Of a DNA stretch of 64,000 nt, positions 33,067-43,170 are shown piece after piece; the first letter of the stretch is position 1, and every line of letters begins with the position of its first letter. The stretch lies in assembly GCA_016195915.1 (NCBI GenBank), contig JACPYS010000015.1, positions 186,001 through 250,000 on the forward strand, given 5' to 3'. The notes under the pieces were generated by a model. It saw only the letters and a program-made list of their open reading frames with translations, was not told the DNA's origin and ran no database searches. A program made the position numbers and the translations under genes. Source of the DNA: Betaproteobacteria bacterium (lineage in GTDB: Bacteria; Pseudomonadota; Gammaproteobacteria; Burkholderiales; SG8-39).

Positions 33067-34251
33067 TTATCTGGAGAGGACGTGATCCGGCTTCGGCACC
33101 CACGGCGGCAACAGGCGCGTGAGCACCCACAGCAGGCCGAACGGGAGAGCGAACACCATCAACATGGTGAGCAGGCCCTCGCGCCCGAGCAACGGCGCAT
33201 GAAAGCTCAGGAGCCCTTGCAAGGTCTTTGAGAGTTCCTGTCCGCCGATCACCACGTTCCAACGCATGGCGAACACGGACACCAGCATCAACAGCGCCGA
33301 AATCGTCACACCGATCACCATCTGCCGGTCCTGGGTGCTGCGCCACATGAAATAGGTCATGATGAAGAACGCGATCACGGCAAAGCCCATCTGGAGCACT
33401 CCCAGGCTGAACCCGAGCGGCCCGATGGCCATCGCGACGATGGTTTCAATGCCCTCCCTGCCCTTGTAGATCATGTTGGTGAATTCGAGGAACTCGAGAA
33501 CGGTGGTGAAAATCAGAAAACCCCACAGCATGTACGCCATGCCTTTCAGGCAGTCGAGGTCGACCGGAACCTTGCGCACGCGCGAGGTCACTACATACAG
33601 AACAATCAGGATCGCGATCCCCGAGGTGATCGCAGAAACCAGGAAGATCACCGGCATCAGGTCGGAACCCCACCACTCCCTCGACTTCAGGGAACCGAAC
33701 ACAAACCCGACGTAGCCGTGCAGCCCGTGCGCGCCGACAATGCCGGTCACGGCAAGTGCCTTGAGCCATTTCGCATCGTAGGCCTTGGTGTTTGGGGAGA
33801 TTTCATAGGACCCCAAGCTGAGCACCCGGTAGAACAGCCCCAGCAGGCCCTTGCGCTCCTGCGCCCAGGCAACAATGTTCTCGCGGTAGGCAAACCAGAT
33901 TTCAAGTGATACGAGGACGACATAAAAGGTGGCGAAAAAGCCGAACGCGGCAAACGCAGACGTCAGGTGAGGCGTCAACAGGACGTTCATCGACCGCTCC
34001 GGGTGTCCCAGGTGCAGCAGCAGAGGCACCGGCACGAAGACCATGAACGACAGCGAGGTCAACAGCGCGAAGCGGGCCACCGGCCTGAACCGCGGCACGC
34101 CGAAGACGTGGTAGAAGGTCGCCACCGTAAACGAGCCCGCAACGAGACCGGTGATGTACGGATAAATGACGATCATCAGGCTCCAGGGAATGACCGTCTC
34201 GTTCGGAAAGACGTAGCCGGTGAATGGAGCGGCGTCGAACAAGGCTTCCAT
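33067..34251 (-). CDS. NrfD/PsrC-family quinone-binding membrane protein
   Basis: 394 residues from ATG 34251, overlapping the FeS gene stop (TGATG); GTG 34254 is an alternative. Eight to ten helices, opening FPNETVIPWSLMIVIYPYIT and including LLLHLGHPERSMNVLLTPHL, a classic NrfD quinone-site segment. It takes electrons from or gives them to quinone and passes them to the FeS partner encoded just before it. Together with the hexaheme gene the order matches CbcS-CbcT-CbcU. Confidence 0.92.
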   Translation of the reverse strand: MEALFDAAPFTGYVFPNETVIPWSLMIVIYPYITGLVAGSFTVATFYHVFGVPRFRPVARFALLTSLSFMVFVPVPLLLHLGHPERSMNVLLTPHLTSAFAAFGFFATFYVVLVSLEIWFAYRENIVAWAQERKGLLGLFYRVLSLGSYEISPNTKAYDAKWLKALAVTGIVGAHGLHGYVGFVFGSLKSREWWGSDLMPVIFLVSAITSGIAILIVLYVVTSRVRKVPVDLDCLKGMAYMLWGFLIFTTVLEFLEFTNMIYKGREGIETIVAMAIGPLGFSLGVLQMGFAVIAFFIMTYFMWRSTQDRQMVIGVTISALLMLVSVFAMRWNVVIGGQELSKTLQGLLSFHAPLLGREGLLTMLMVFALPFGLLWVLTRLLPPWVPKPDHVLSR

Positions 34252-35081
34252 CACACCACCTCCTTCTCTATGCCCACGTAAAACACGTTCGGCGACGTGC
34301 CCATCGCGGGCTGCAGAACCTGGACCCGGTTTTCGCGGATGAACCGGCTGATCGGGCTCTCGGGGTCATTCTGGTCGCCGAAGATGCGCGCATCGACGGG
34401 ACATGCCTCGACGCAGGCGGGCTTCAGCCCGCGGGTGATGCGGTGATAACACCAGGTGCACTTGTCGGTGACTTCGTGTTTCGGATTGAACGACCGCGCG
34501 CCGTAAGGGCAGGCCTGAACACAGTACTGGCAGCCGATGCAGTAGTCGTGATCGATGAGCACCACACCATCCGGGGTACGGAAGGTGGCCCCCACGGGAC
34601 AGACCTGGACGCACGGCGGGTGCTCGCACTGATTGCAGAGTTTCGGCACAAAGAACGCCTTCTCGACCTTCGCGTCCCTGTAGCGGTTATCGAACCGGTA
34701 TTCCGTTTCCGAACCCGAGGCAGCGATGTTTCCCGGATCCGCCTGGCTGTCTATGCGCGGAGCTTTTTCCCCCTTCAGATAGACATAGCGCTCGACCCAG
34801 GTACGGAAATGGTGTGCATCCCGGGAGACGCCATTTTCGGTCTTGCATGCCTCGACGCAACGCAGACAGCCGATACAGCGCGTCGCATCGATGCCGAACC
34901 CCCAGCGGTGCTTGGTCCAGTCGTAACCGGTCCCGGCGAGTGCGGGGATGGCGGCGGCCAGGCCGCGCCTTCCCATGAGACCCACCGAAAAGAGCGCCGT
35001 GCCGGCGTAAACGAAGGCGCGGCCCAGCAATCGCAGCAGGCGGCGGCGGTCCGGTCGGTGCTCGCCGATTTTCCACTTCAT
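34251..35081 (-). CDS. NrfC-like protein with four 4Fe-4S clusters
   Basis: 276 residues, ribosome-binding site GGAGGAG. A twin-arginine-like segment RRRLLRLLGRAFVYAG suggests Tat export. Four cysteine clusters: CIGCLRCVEACK, CNQCEHPPCVQVCP, CIGCQYCVQACP and CTWCYHRITRGLKPACVEAC. It bridges NrfD and the hexaheme cytochrome. A 52-base gap separates it from the hexaheme gene. Confidence 0.93.
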   Translation of the reverse strand: MKWKIGEHRPDRRRLLRLLGRAFVYAGTALFSVGLMGRRGLAAAIPALAGTGYDWTKHRWGFGIDATRCIGCLRCVEACKTENGVSRDAHHFRTWVERYVYLKGEKAPRIDSQADPGNIAASGSETEYRFDNRYRDAKVEKAFFVPKLCNQCEHPPCVQVCPVGATFRTPDGVVLIDHDYCIGCQYCVQACPYGARSFNPKHEVTDKCTWCYHRITRGLKPACVEACPVDARIFGDQNDPESPISRFIRENRVQVLQPAMGTSPNVFYVGIEKEVV

Positions 35082-35133
35082 GACGTGGCTCCTCCTACAG
35101 CGGCAGCATCGAAGGCCAATGCGGCCGCGGAAC

Positions 35134-36204
35134 TCATTTGCATTTCAAACCGGCATAATAGGCGGCAAGCTGGCCGATCTCGGCTTCGCTCAACCCCTTC
35201 GCCAATCCCGCCATCATGGGATTCCTGCGCGCGCCGCTTTGGTAGGCTTTGAGCGCATTGACCAGATACGCTTCCTGCAGGCCCGCGAGGCTCGGCCACG
35301 CCGGATTGCCGCTGACGCCCTCGGCGCCATGGCAACTGGCGCAGGCCGCAGCCTTCGCCTTGCCCGCGGATGCAAGCTGCGCAGAGCTCTTCGAACCTGC
35401 GGCCTTGCAACTCGCGTCTGAATAGAACGCTGCCAAATCGCCGATGTCTGCTTCGCTCAATCCCTTAGCCTGGGCGCTCATCATGGGATCTGGGCGTGCA
35501 CCCGACTTGTATGCCAGCAACGCCCCGGCCAGATAGCCGCGCTGCTGCCCGGCGAGGCTCGGCCATTCCGGATTACCGCTGACACCTTCTGCGCCGTGGC
35601 ACGCTGCGCAAGCGGCGGCCTTTTTCCGCCCCGCGGCGGCATCGCCCGGCTTGCCAGCCTTTTGAGCGCCTGCCGCACCGATCTTCGGAGAATGGGGGTT
35701 GTGACAAACGATGCACTGTTGTCCGCCCGCGTGGCTGCTCACCTCGATTTGCTTCTGCGCCGCAGGCCGGCCCGGCATCTTCTCGTGACAGAGCGTGCAC
35801 AGCTTCACCGAGTCGGCCGGAATCGCGAGCTTGATGTGTTCGAGCCGCTCACCGGCAATTCGGACACGCGTGGACTTGCCTGCAAGGTCGACGGTTACCG
35901 CTGCCTTCGCGGACGGATGCTTCGCCGCCGCGCCGTGGCAGGTCTCACAGACAACCACCTTGTGGATGCCCGCGGTCCACTCGGCATGCCGTTCAGCGTG
36001 ACACGACTGGCAATAGCCGGGCCCCTGGTACATCGGTTCATCGGCAGCAATCTCGGCGACCGCGTCACCCCGGTAGATGCCGTACCTGCCATACGACTTG
36101 TCCTGGAACAGAATCCTCGCAATCAGCGCAATTGCGCCACCAATGGCAAAAATGAGAAGCAGGCGGACAATGTGCCGAGGCATGCGGCTTTCAGAATCGG
36201 CCAT
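35134..36204 (-). CDS. Hexaheme cytochrome: membrane-anchored tetraheme part plus two c4 domains
   Basis: 356 residues. N-terminal helix ([20 protein letters not shown]) acts as an anchor. Four hemes CQSCH, CETCH, CTLCH, CIVCH lie at residues ~65-170 (CbcS-like), then two near-identical c4 domains with CAACH and CASCH, both in [20 protein letters not shown]. The tail domains are a recent internal duplication. First gene of a nine-gene minus-strand run. The fusion would hand electrons straight from the oxidoreductase to c4-type carriers. Confidence 0.88.
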   Translation of the reverse strand: MADSESRMPRHIVRLLLIFAIGGAIALIARILFQDKSYGRYGIYRGDAVAEIAADEPMYQGPGYCQSCHAERHAEWTAGIHKVVVCETCHGAAAKHPSAKAAVTVDLAGKSTRVRIAGERLEHIKLAIPADSVKLCTLCHEKMPGRPAAQKQIEVSSHAGGQQCIVCHNPHSPKIGAAGAQKAGKPGDAAAGRKKAAACAACHGAEGVSGNPEWPSLAGQQRGYLAGALLAYKSGARPDPMMSAQAKGLSEADIGDLAAFYSDASCKAAGSKSSAQLASAGKAKAAACASCHGAEGVSGNPAWPSLAGLQEAYLVNALKAYQSGARRNPMMAGLAKGLSEAEIGQLAAYYAGLKCK

Positions 36205-36365
36205 GGGAAATGAGGCCTGCGAACGCTAGGTTCGCGCGCTCGGAATGGCATCGCGAAAGCGATCTGGCACAGCTCGCCAATACATCCTTCTTCGCTCGCA
36301 TGGAAGCCTTTCCCCTCAATACAGGACGCGGCGTCGCATACTCGCAAACTTTGAAGGATGGCCGT

Positions 36366-36379
36366 TTGAGCCAGATCAA
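36366..36379. promoter_or_regulatory. FNR-like box upstream of the cytochrome operon
   Basis: TTGAG-CCAG-ATCAA, one mismatch from TTGAT-N4-ATCAA, 162 bp upstream of the hexaheme start in the 246-bp gap to glmM. It could let the Crp/Fnr regulator at 16217 coordinate this operon with mtoAB. A single mismatched site is modest evidence. Confidence 0.45.
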
Positions 36380-36450
36380 TAAACCATTTAGCCCAGGCGC
36401 GGAAACTTCGCGCAGAAAAACAGCGGGTTGAAGCGGTTGCTTGCGTCAGC

Positions 36451-37815
36451 TCAGAAGCGCGCCGCGCGGCCTACCGCTCCCGCGATGGACTGCGCGGCCG
36501 CCTCGATTGCCTCGCGCGGTTCGCCTTCGACCATCACGCGCAGCACCGGTTCGGTGCCCGAGGGCCGCAACAGTACGCGTCCGCGCCCGTTCATCCCGGC
36601 CTCGGCATCGCGCTGCGCAGCAGAGATCGCGGGATGTTTCTTCCAGTCGAAATCGCTCGGCACACGCACGTTCACCAGCACCTGCGGGTACATCACGAGG
36701 TCGCCGGTCAGCTCGGCCAGCGACAATCCCGATTCGCGCAAAGCCGCCAGCACCTGCAACGCGGAAATGATTCCGTCTCCGGTGGTGTGCTTGTCGAGGC
36801 ACAGGATGTGCCCCGAATTCTCGCCGCCGTACAGCCAGCCGCGCTGTCGCAGCAGTTCGAGGACGTAGCGGTCGCCCACGCGCGCGCGTTCGAATGCGAT
36901 TCGCATCCTCGCGAACGCCTGCTCCAGGCCGAGGTTGCTCATGAGCGTTCCGGCCACACCCGCAACGCGCGTTTTCGACGTCTGGTGCTTCACGATCGCG
37001 TACAGCAACTGGTCGCCATCGTAGTGCCTGCCTCGGTCATCCACCATCACCAACCGGTCGGCATCCCCGTCGAGCGCGATGCCGAAATCGGCTTTCTCGC
37101 GCTCGACTGCGGCTTCCAGCGCCTGCGGCGCGGTGGCGCCGAAGCGGTCGTTGATATTGAATCCATCGGGTGCATTGCCGATTGCCACCACGTCCGCGCC
37201 CAGTTCGTGGAACACGTGCGGGGCAACGATGTAGGCGGCGCCGTGCGCGCAGTCCACCACGATCTTCATGCCGTGCAGGTTGAGCGCAGCGGGTACGCTC
37301 GATTTGCAGAACTCGATATACCGTCCGGCGGCATCGTCGATGCGCCGCGCGCGGCCAAGCTGCGCGGCCTCGTTGCAGCCCATGGCGCCGGCGAGACTGG
37401 CCTCGATTTCCGCCTCGATCTGGCCCTCGAGGTCATCGTGCAGCTTGAATCCATCGCCGGAAAAGAACTTGATGCCGTTATCCGCATAGGGGTTGTGCGA
37501 AGCGCTGATCACGATTCCCGCCGACAGGCGGAACGCGCGCGTCAGGTACGCAACGCCGGCGGTCGGCAAGGGACCGCACAGCTGCACGTCGACGCCAGCG
37601 GCGGAAAACCCCGCTTCAAGCGCTGCCTCCAGCATGTATCCCGAGATGCGCGTGTCCTTGCCGATGAGGACGCCGGGGCGCTCGGTGGAGCGCGCCGCCT
37701 GCCCCGCAAGCACCTTCCCCGCGGCGTGCCCCAGGCGAAGCACGAAGTCCGCCGTCATCGGCGCGCGGCCTACCGCTCCGCGCACCCCGTCCGTGCCGAA
37801 ATATTTTCGTTTCAT
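36451..37815 (-). CDS. glmM: Phosphoglucosamine mutase GlmM
   Basis: 454 residues from ATG 37815 (overlaps the folP stop). Converts glucosamine-6-P to glucosamine-1-P for peptidoglycan and LPS. Phosphoserine loop [19 protein letters not shown] near residue 100, metal loop [13 protein letters not shown], substrate motif GGENSGHI and phosphate site [12 protein letters not shown] are all intact. The ftsH-folP-glmM order is common in proteobacteria. Confidence 0.97.
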   Translation of the reverse strand: MKRKYFGTDGVRGAVGRAPMTADFVLRLGHAAGKVLAGQAARSTERPGVLIGKDTRISGYMLEAALEAGFSAAGVDVQLCGPLPTAGVAYLTRAFRLSAGIVISASHNPYADNGIKFFSGDGFKLHDDLEGQIEAEIEASLAGAMGCNEAAQLGRARRIDDAAGRYIEFCKSSVPAALNLHGMKIVVDCAHGAAYIVAPHVFHELGADVVAIGNAPDGFNINDRFGATAPQALEAAVEREKADFGIALDGDADRLVMVDDRGRHYDGDQLLYAIVKHQTSKTRVAGVAGTLMSNLGLEQAFARMRIAFERARVGDRYVLELLRQRGWLYGGENSGHILCLDKHTTGDGIISALQVLAALRESGLSLAELTGDLVMYPQVLVNVRVPSDFDWKKHPAISAAQRDAEAGMNGRGRVLLRPSGTEPVLRVMVEGEPREAIEAAAQSIAGAVGRAARF

Positions 37816-38642
37816 CACGCTTTTCCCCGTACCGCCGACCATACCGCGAGTGCATCCCGCGTTTCGGCCACGTCATGCACCCGCACTATTCTCGCACCGC
37901 CCTGCACCGCGAGCAAAGCGGCGGCGATGCTTGCGGCAAGGCGCTCACCCACCGGCCGGCCGGTGATGCGCTCGAGCATCGACTTGCGCGACACGCCCGC
38001 CAGCACTGCCACCCCGAGATCGCAAAAATGCGGCAGCCCGCGCAGCAGCGCGAGATTGTGCTCGAGGTTCTTGCCGAAACCGAATCCCGCGTCGATCGCA
38101 ATGCGCGCAGCCCCGATGCCCGCCGCGCGCGCCGCGTCGACCCTCTCAGCGAGGAACCCGCGCACCTCCGCCACCACGTCACGATAATACGGCGCGTCCT
38201 GCATGCGCGCAGGATCGCCCTGTTTGTGCATCAGGCATACGGCCGCTCCGCTGCCCGCGAGCAGCGCCAGCGCGCCGTCAGCGCTCAGCGCATCCACGTC
38301 GTTGATCATCGAAGCCCCGGCGGCCAGCACTTCGCGCATGATGCCCGTTCGCCGGGTGTCTACTGAAATCGGCGCGGCGAAACCCGCCAGACGCTCGAGC
38401 ACGGGCATGATCCGATCCAGCTCCTCCTGCTCGCTGACCGGTTTCGCTCCAGGCCGCGTGGATTCGCCGCCGACATCGATGATCGCCGCCCCGTCTTCGA
38501 ACATGCGCTGCGCGTATTCCGCCGCAGCCGACGGACCGGGATAACGTCCGCCGTCCGAAAATGAATCGGGTGTGACGTTGAGCACGCACATGACCAGGGG
38601 GGAATCGAGCGGCAGCGAAAATCTCCCGCACTGCAGGACCAT
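37815..38642 (-). CDS. folP: Dihydropteroate synthase FolP
   Basis: 275 residues from ATG 38642. Joins p-aminobenzoate to the pterin in folate synthesis. Signatures [41 protein letters not shown] and [10 protein letters not shown] are present. Between folP and ftsH lie two copies of a long hairpin. A longer upstream frame through these repeats is not real coding. Confidence 0.97.
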   Translation of the reverse strand: MVLQCGRFSLPLDSPLVMCVLNVTPDSFSDGGRYPGPSAAAEYAQRMFEDGAAIIDVGGESTRPGAKPVSEQEELDRIMPVLERLAGFAAPISVDTRRTGIMREVLAAGASMINDVDALSADGALALLAGSGAAVCLMHKQGDPARMQDAPYYRDVVAEVRGFLAERVDAARAAGIGAARIAIDAGFGFGKNLEHNLALLRGLPHFCDLGVAVLAGVSRKSMLERITGRPVGERLAASIAAALLAVQGGARIVRVHDVAETRDALAVWSAVRGKA

Positions 38643-38656
38643 AGCCTGTCTTGAGT

Positions 38657-38771
38657 TTGTCTGAAATTCCCGGCGTTGCTGCGCAGGCAGTTTCTGCGCT
38701 GCAACGCATCGTGGTTCCGCTTGTTTGAAAACCCTGGCGTTGCTGCGCAGGCAGTTTCTGCGCTGCAACGC
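38657..38771. repeat. Two tandem copies of a strong hairpin between ftsH and folP
   Basis: A 36-bp unit occurs at 38672-38707 and 38736-38771 (period 64), identical in both copies, with partly conserved flanks (TTTGTcTGAAA). Each unit folds: GCGTTGC-T-GCGCAG pairs with CTGCGC-T-GCAACGC around a GCAGTTT loop, a 13-bp stem with one T-T mismatch. It may limit ftsH read-through into folP or be a REP-type family. Confidence 0.85.
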
Positions 38772-38782
38772 GTCGTAGTTCT

Positions 38783-40663
38783 TCAGGCGCTGTTCGCCGG
38801 CGCCGCCGCGCTGTGCGTTCCGTCGCTCGGCTTCGGCGGTTCGGGCGTCGCCGAGACCTTGGGCTGCCGCGGCGGCTTGCCGGCCATGATGTCGTTGATC
38901 TGGTCGGCGTCGATGGTCTCCCACTCGAGCAGGGTGCTCGCCATCACTTCCACCTTGTCGCGGTTCTCCTCGATCAGCCTGCGCGCGAGCGCGTACTGCT
39001 GGTCGATGATGCGGCGGATTTCGTTTTCCACGCGCTGCAGCGTCGCCTCGGACACGTTCTTGTGCGTGGTGACCGAACGGCCGAGGAACACCTCGCCCTC
39101 GTTTTCACCATACACCATGATGCCCATCTCGTCGGACATGCCCCATTGCGTCACCATGCTCCGCGCGAGGTTCGTGGCCCGCTCGAAGTCGTTCGACGCC
39201 CCGGTGGTCATCTGGTTCATGAACAGTTCCTCCGCGATGCGCCCACCGAACAGCATCGCGATGGTCGACAGCAGGCGCACCCGGTCCTGGCTGTAGCGGT
39301 CCTCGGTCGGCAGTTGCATCGTCACGCCGAGCGCTCGTCCGCGCGGAATGATGGTGACCTTGTGCACCGGATCGGTCTTCGGCAGCAGCTTCGCCACCAC
39401 CGCGTGGCCGGACTCGTGATAGGCGGTGTTCTTGCGTTCCTCCTCCGGCATCACCATCGAGCGCCGTTCGGCACCCATGATGATCTTGTCCTTGGCGCGT
39501 TCGAAGTCTTCCATGTCCACCAGGCGCTTGTTCTTGCGCGCCGCGAACAGCGCAGCTTCGTTCACGAGGTTGGCGAGGTCCGCGCCGGAAAATCCGGGCG
39601 TGCCGCGTCCGATGACTTCCGCCTTGACGTCCGGCGCGAGCGGGACTTTTCGCATGTGCACCAGCAGAATCTGCTCGCGGCCGCGGATGTCGGGCAGCGG
39701 CACCACCACCTGCCGGTCGAAGCGCCCGGGGCGCATCAGTGCGGGGTCGAGAACGTCCGGCCGGTTGGTCGCGGCGATCACGATCACACCCGAGGTGTTC
39801 TCGAAGCCGTCCATTTCCACCAGCAACTGGTTGAGGGTCTGCTCGCGCTCGTCGTTGCCGCCACCCAGGCCCGCGCCGCGCTGGCGCCCGACCGCGTCGA
39901 TCTCGTCGATGAACACGATGCAGGGCGCATGCTTCTTCGCCTGCTCGAACATGTCGCGCACGCGCGCCGCGCCCACGCCGACGAACATCTCGACGAAATC
40001 GGAGCCTGAAATGGAGAAGAACGGGACTTTCGCTTCACCCGCGATGGCGCGTGCCAGCAGCGTCTTTCCCGTGCCCGGCGAACCAACCATCAGCACGCCG
40101 CGCGGAATGCGCCCGCCAAGCTTCTGGAACTTCGACGGGTCGCGCAGGAACTCGACCAGCTCGGCGACCTCCTCCTTCGACTCTTCGCAACCCGCGACGT
40201 CCGCGAAGGTGACCGTGTTGGTCGATTCGTCGAGCATGCGGGCCTTCGACTTGCCGAAGGAAAACGCACCGCCGCGCCCCCCGCCCTGCATCTGGCGCAT
40301 GAAGAATATCCATACGCCGATCAGCAGAAGCATCGGGAACCACGACACGAATATGTTCATCAGGAGCGAAGGTTCCTCTTCCGGCTTCGCGTCGACCTTG
40401 ACGCCGAACTTGAGCAGATCGGATACCAGCCACAGGTCGCCGGGCGAATAGCTCGTGACGCGCTTGCCCTCGGTGGTCGTCGCTTTGAGCTGCCTGCCCT
40501 CGATCGTCACCTTCGCGATGCGACCGGCCCTTACCTCCTCGAGAAACTGGGAGTATTCGAGCGGCGCCTGCGCGGCCTGGCGGCTACTGAACTGATTGAA
40601 CACGGTCATCAGGACAAGTCCGATGACGAGCCAGATGGCCAGGTTCTTTAACATGTTGTTCAA
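38783..40663 (-). CDS. ftsH: ATP-dependent zinc metalloprotease FtsH
   Basis: 626 residues. TTG 40663 ([11 protein letters not shown]) is preferred over ATG 40654 because GGAG lies 7 bases before it. Two N-terminal membrane helices, AAA+ domain with [16 protein letters not shown] and [18 protein letters not shown] region and zinc site [12 protein letters not shown]. Degrades misfolded membrane proteins and regulators. Follows rlmE by 55 bases, as usual. Confidence 0.97.
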   Translation of the reverse strand: MNNMLKNLAIWLVIGLVLMTVFNQFSSRQAAQAPLEYSQFLEEVRAGRIAKVTIEGRQLKATTTEGKRVTSYSPGDLWLVSDLLKFGVKVDAKPEEEPSLLMNIFVSWFPMLLLIGVWIFFMRQMQGGGRGGAFSFGKSKARMLDESTNTVTFADVAGCEESKEEVAELVEFLRDPSKFQKLGGRIPRGVLMVGSPGTGKTLLARAIAGEAKVPFFSISGSDFVEMFVGVGAARVRDMFEQAKKHAPCIVFIDEIDAVGRQRGAGLGGGNDEREQTLNQLLVEMDGFENTSGVIVIAATNRPDVLDPALMRPGRFDRQVVVPLPDIRGREQILLVHMRKVPLAPDVKAEVIGRGTPGFSGADLANLVNEAALFAARKNKRLVDMEDFERAKDKIIMGAERRSMVMPEEERKNTAYHESGHAVVAKLLPKTDPVHKVTIIPRGRALGVTMQLPTEDRYSQDRVRLLSTIAMLFGGRIAEELFMNQMTTGASNDFERATNLARSMVTQWGMSDEMGIMVYGENEGEVFLGRSVTTHKNVSEATLQRVENEIRRIIDQQYALARRLIEENRDKVEVMASTLLEWETIDADQINDIMAGKPPRQPKVSATPEPPKPSDGTHSAAAPANSA

Positions 40664-40718
40664 GGACTTACTCCGTGCTTTGCAAGCAGTACCAAATGTT
40701 CCAATTCTAATACTAATA

Positions 40719-41342
40719 CTAATCCCCATGGTGCGGGGCCCGCGCCAGCAAATACGTCTCCCTGCTCTCCTCGCGCGACGCCTTGGGCTTGCGCGTCGCC
40801 ACCGACGCAAAAGCCTCTCGCAACTGCGCGAGCACTTCCCCGAAAGCCTCGCCCTGAAACACCTTCACGAGGAAAACGCCGTCGGACTTCAGCACCTCAC
40901 TGCCAAATTCAATCGCAAGCCCTACCAGGCGCGCGGCGTTGGCCTGATCCACGCTCGCGATGCCGCAGAGCTTGGGCGAAAGATCTGAAAGAACGACGTC
41001 GGCAGCGCCCTCCAGCGCAGCGCGCACGGCGTCCCGCACCGCCAAATCGCGAAAATCACCCCTTAGAACCGTTACCCCCGAAATGGGGGCGATTTCGAGC
41101 AGATCAACTGCTACGACGCGTCCCGATTTGCCCACTTTGCTCGCCGCAACCTGTGACCAGCCCCCGGGTGCCCCGCCGAGATCGACCACCCTGGCGCCGC
41201 GGCGCAAGATGCGTTCGCGCGCATCGATTTCCTGCAGTTTGTAGGCGGCGCGCGAACGCAACCCGTCCTCGCGCGCCCGGCGCACATAAGCGTCCTTCAC
41301 GTGCCGCTGCAGCCACGCGTTGCTGGATTTGGATCGTGCCAT
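40719..41342 (-). CDS. rlmE: 23S rRNA 2'-O-ribose methyltransferase RlmE (FtsJ)
   Basis: 207 residues. Methylates U2552 of 23S rRNA. SAM-binding [16 protein letters not shown] at about residue 50, catalytic-tetrad segments VLSDLSPK and [10 protein letters not shown], and the N-terminal [12 protein letters not shown] are intact. Divergent from yhbY with 16 bases between starts and cotranscribed with ftsH. Confidence 0.96.
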   Translation of the reverse strand: MARSKSSNAWLQRHVKDAYVRRAREDGLRSRAAYKLQEIDARERILRRGARVVDLGGAPGGWSQVAASKVGKSGRVVAVDLLEIAPISGVTVLRGDFRDLAVRDAVRAALEGAADVVLSDLSPKLCGIASVDQANAARLVGLAIEFGSEVLKSDGVFLVKVFQGEAFGEVLAQLREAFASVATRKPKASREESRETYLLARAPHHGD

Positions 41343-41358
41343 CTCTTAGACTCGGGTC

Positions 41359-41745
41359 ATGATCGCATCCGCATTGTCTCCCGCCCAGCGCCGCGAACTG
41401 AAGGGGCGTGCGCATTCGCTCAGTCCTGTGGTGCTCGTCGGCGGGGACGGGCTCACGCAGCCGGTGCTCGACGAGATCGAGCGGGCGCTGGGTTCGCATG
41501 AGCTGATCAAGGTTCGCGCTACCGAATCCGGCCGCGAACAACGCGCGCAGATGATTGCGGAAATCTGTGAGCGTACCGGCGCACAACCGGTACAAGTCAT
41601 CGGCAAGATGCTGGTGCTGTACCGGCGCAAGCCCGAGCCACCAGCACCTCCGCCCCGCGAGGTGCGCCCGCGCCGCCGCAAGACCAGGCGAAAGCTGGCG
41701 TCGCGCCGCGTAGCGCCGCCCAAGAAGTATTGGTACGGGGTGTAG
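41359..41745 (+). CDS. yhbY: YhbY-family CRM-domain RNA-binding protein
   Basis: 128 residues. The CRM domain is clear at ~1-95: LSPAQRRELKGRAHSLSPVV, LVGGDGLTQPVLDEIERAL, HELIKVRATESG and IGKMLVLYRRK. It binds pre-50S ribosomal particles. A basic, proline-rich C-terminal tail (RPRRRKTRRKLASRR) extends beyond the usual 97 residues. Confidence 0.92.
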   Translation: MIASALSPAQRRELKGRAHSLSPVVLVGGDGLTQPVLDEIERALGSHELIKVRATESGREQRAQMIAEICERTGAQPVQVIGKMLVLYRRKPEPPAPPPREVRPRRRKTRRKLASRRVAPPKKYWYGV

Positions 41746-41790
41746 CGCCGGCGCGAACGTCTGCAAGGCGCGCGTGCCGGTGGTGCCCGT

Positions 41791-43155
41791 TCAATTCGAC
41801 TGTTTTTGCACGCGCCGCTCGAACTGGAGCCGGCGCGCGCGCATGAACTCCTGCAACGAAATACGCCCGTCCCCGTCGGTATCCACGCGCTCGAACGCTT
41901 TTGCAATCACGGGAAATCGCCCGCGCACCTCATCCGGTGACAGGTAGCCGTCGCGATTCGTATCGGCAGCAAGAAACTCCGATTCGACTTCGCGCCGCAG
42001 CTTGTGCAGCGCTTCATCGGCGGCGGTCGCGACGGGCGGTCTCGTCTCCGACGCGATGCGCTCGGCCTGCTTCGCCGAGTCGATGCGCGCCGCGCGCTGC
42101 CACACGAGAAACCCGGCGAGCGCAACCAGCGTAAGGATCACGCCCGCGGCCGGCACGATCCAGCGGCGGCGCAACGCGGGCTTCGGCGGGGGCGCATCGA
42201 GCGGCGCCGGCGCGGTCGGTTGCAACACCGTGCTTTCCGCTCCAGCCTCCGCCGGCGCCGGAGCCGGCCGGGTGCCTGCGTCGATCAGCGCACTGTGCCA
42301 GGCCGCGACGTCCTGCGGCCGGCGTTTTTCGTCGAGCGCCAGCGCCCATTCGATCGCACGCAGGAACGGCTCGCTGTAGAGACCGCTCACGCGCGCCAAT
42401 GCCTCACCGACGCTATCGCTCTTGATGCGTGATACCGCATCCGGCGGGCCGGCGCCTGTGACTGCGCGGAACAGGACGCCGCCGAACGCATACAGGTCGG
42501 TCCATGGCCCCTGGTGGCCGTCGCTCACGTACTGCTCCATCGGCGCATATCCGGGCGTGAGAACCGCCGTCAGATTCCGCGTCGCCCCGCCGACCGACTG
42601 GCGCGCAGCACCGAAATCGATCAGCACCGGATCCTCTCCTTCGCGCACGAAAATGTTGTCGGGCTTGATGTCGCGGTGCAGGAATCCCGCCGCGTGGACC
42701 ACGCGCAAGCCATCGAGCAACGGTGCGACGAGCCGCTTGAGCGCAGCCTCATCGAGCGGCGGCTCGCGCTTCAGGCGCTGCGCGAGCGGCGCGCCGCGCT
42801 CGTAGTCCATGACCATGTAGCCGGTCCCGTTCGCTTCGAAAAACCGGCTCACGCGCACGATATTTCGATGGTTGAACCGCGCCAGCGTGCGCGCTTCCAG
42901 AATGAAACGCTCCAGTCCCCAGCGATAATCCGCCTCGCGCTCGCTCGTGAGCGGAACGACGGTACCGTCGGCCGCGCGCATCGCCAGCTCCGTGGGCAGG
43001 TACTCCTTGATCGCGACGTATTTCTCGAGGTGCGTGTCCAGGCCCAGATAAGTCATGCCGAACCCGCCGGCACCGAGCACCGAATCGATGCGGTATTCCT
43101 GCAGCATCGCATCGGCTTGCAGCGCGTTGCGGTAGATGTTTTGGGCACGTGCCAT
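41791..43155 (-). CDS. Membrane Ser/Thr protein kinase with C-terminal EF-hands
   Basis: 454 residues. Kinase domain at ~15-280: glycine loop GAGGFGMTYLG, lysine VAIKEYLP, catalytic HRDIKPDNIFV, IDFGAA and the activation loop TPGYAPMEQY. One membrane helix (IVPAAGVILTLVALAGFLVW) follows a Pro/Ala linker. Two canonical EF-hand loops end the protein: DTNRDGYLSPDE and DTDGDGRISLQE. Calcium-responsive phosphorylation is a reasonable inference, with the EF-hands outside the membrane. No partner phosphatase is nearby. Confidence 0.88.
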   Translation of the reverse strand: MARAQNIYRNALQADAMLQEYRIDSVLGAGGFGMTYLGLDTHLEKYVAIKEYLPTELAMRAADGTVVPLTSEREADYRWGLERFILEARTLARFNHRNIVRVSRFFEANGTGYMVMDYERGAPLAQRLKREPPLDEAALKRLVAPLLDGLRVVHAAGFLHRDIKPDNIFVREGEDPVLIDFGAARQSVGGATRNLTAVLTPGYAPMEQYVSDGHQGPWTDLYAFGGVLFRAVTGAGPPDAVSRIKSDSVGEALARVSGLYSEPFLRAIEWALALDEKRRPQDVAAWHSALIDAGTRPAPAPAEAGAESTVLQPTAPAPLDAPPPKPALRRRWIVPAAGVILTLVALAGFLVWQRAARIDSAKQAERIASETRPPVATAADEALHKLRREVESEFLAADTNRDGYLSPDEVRGRFPVIAKAFERVDTDGDGRISLQEFMRARRLQFERRVQKQSN

Positions 43156-43170
43156 CGCAGGTCCCTGGAG

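Noticed and set aside
37815-38924. Extended FolP with about 95 extra N-terminal residues
   Set aside because: The extension is just the translated hairpin repeats and the 3' end of ftsH; FolP homology begins at [16 protein letters not shown] (ATG 38642).
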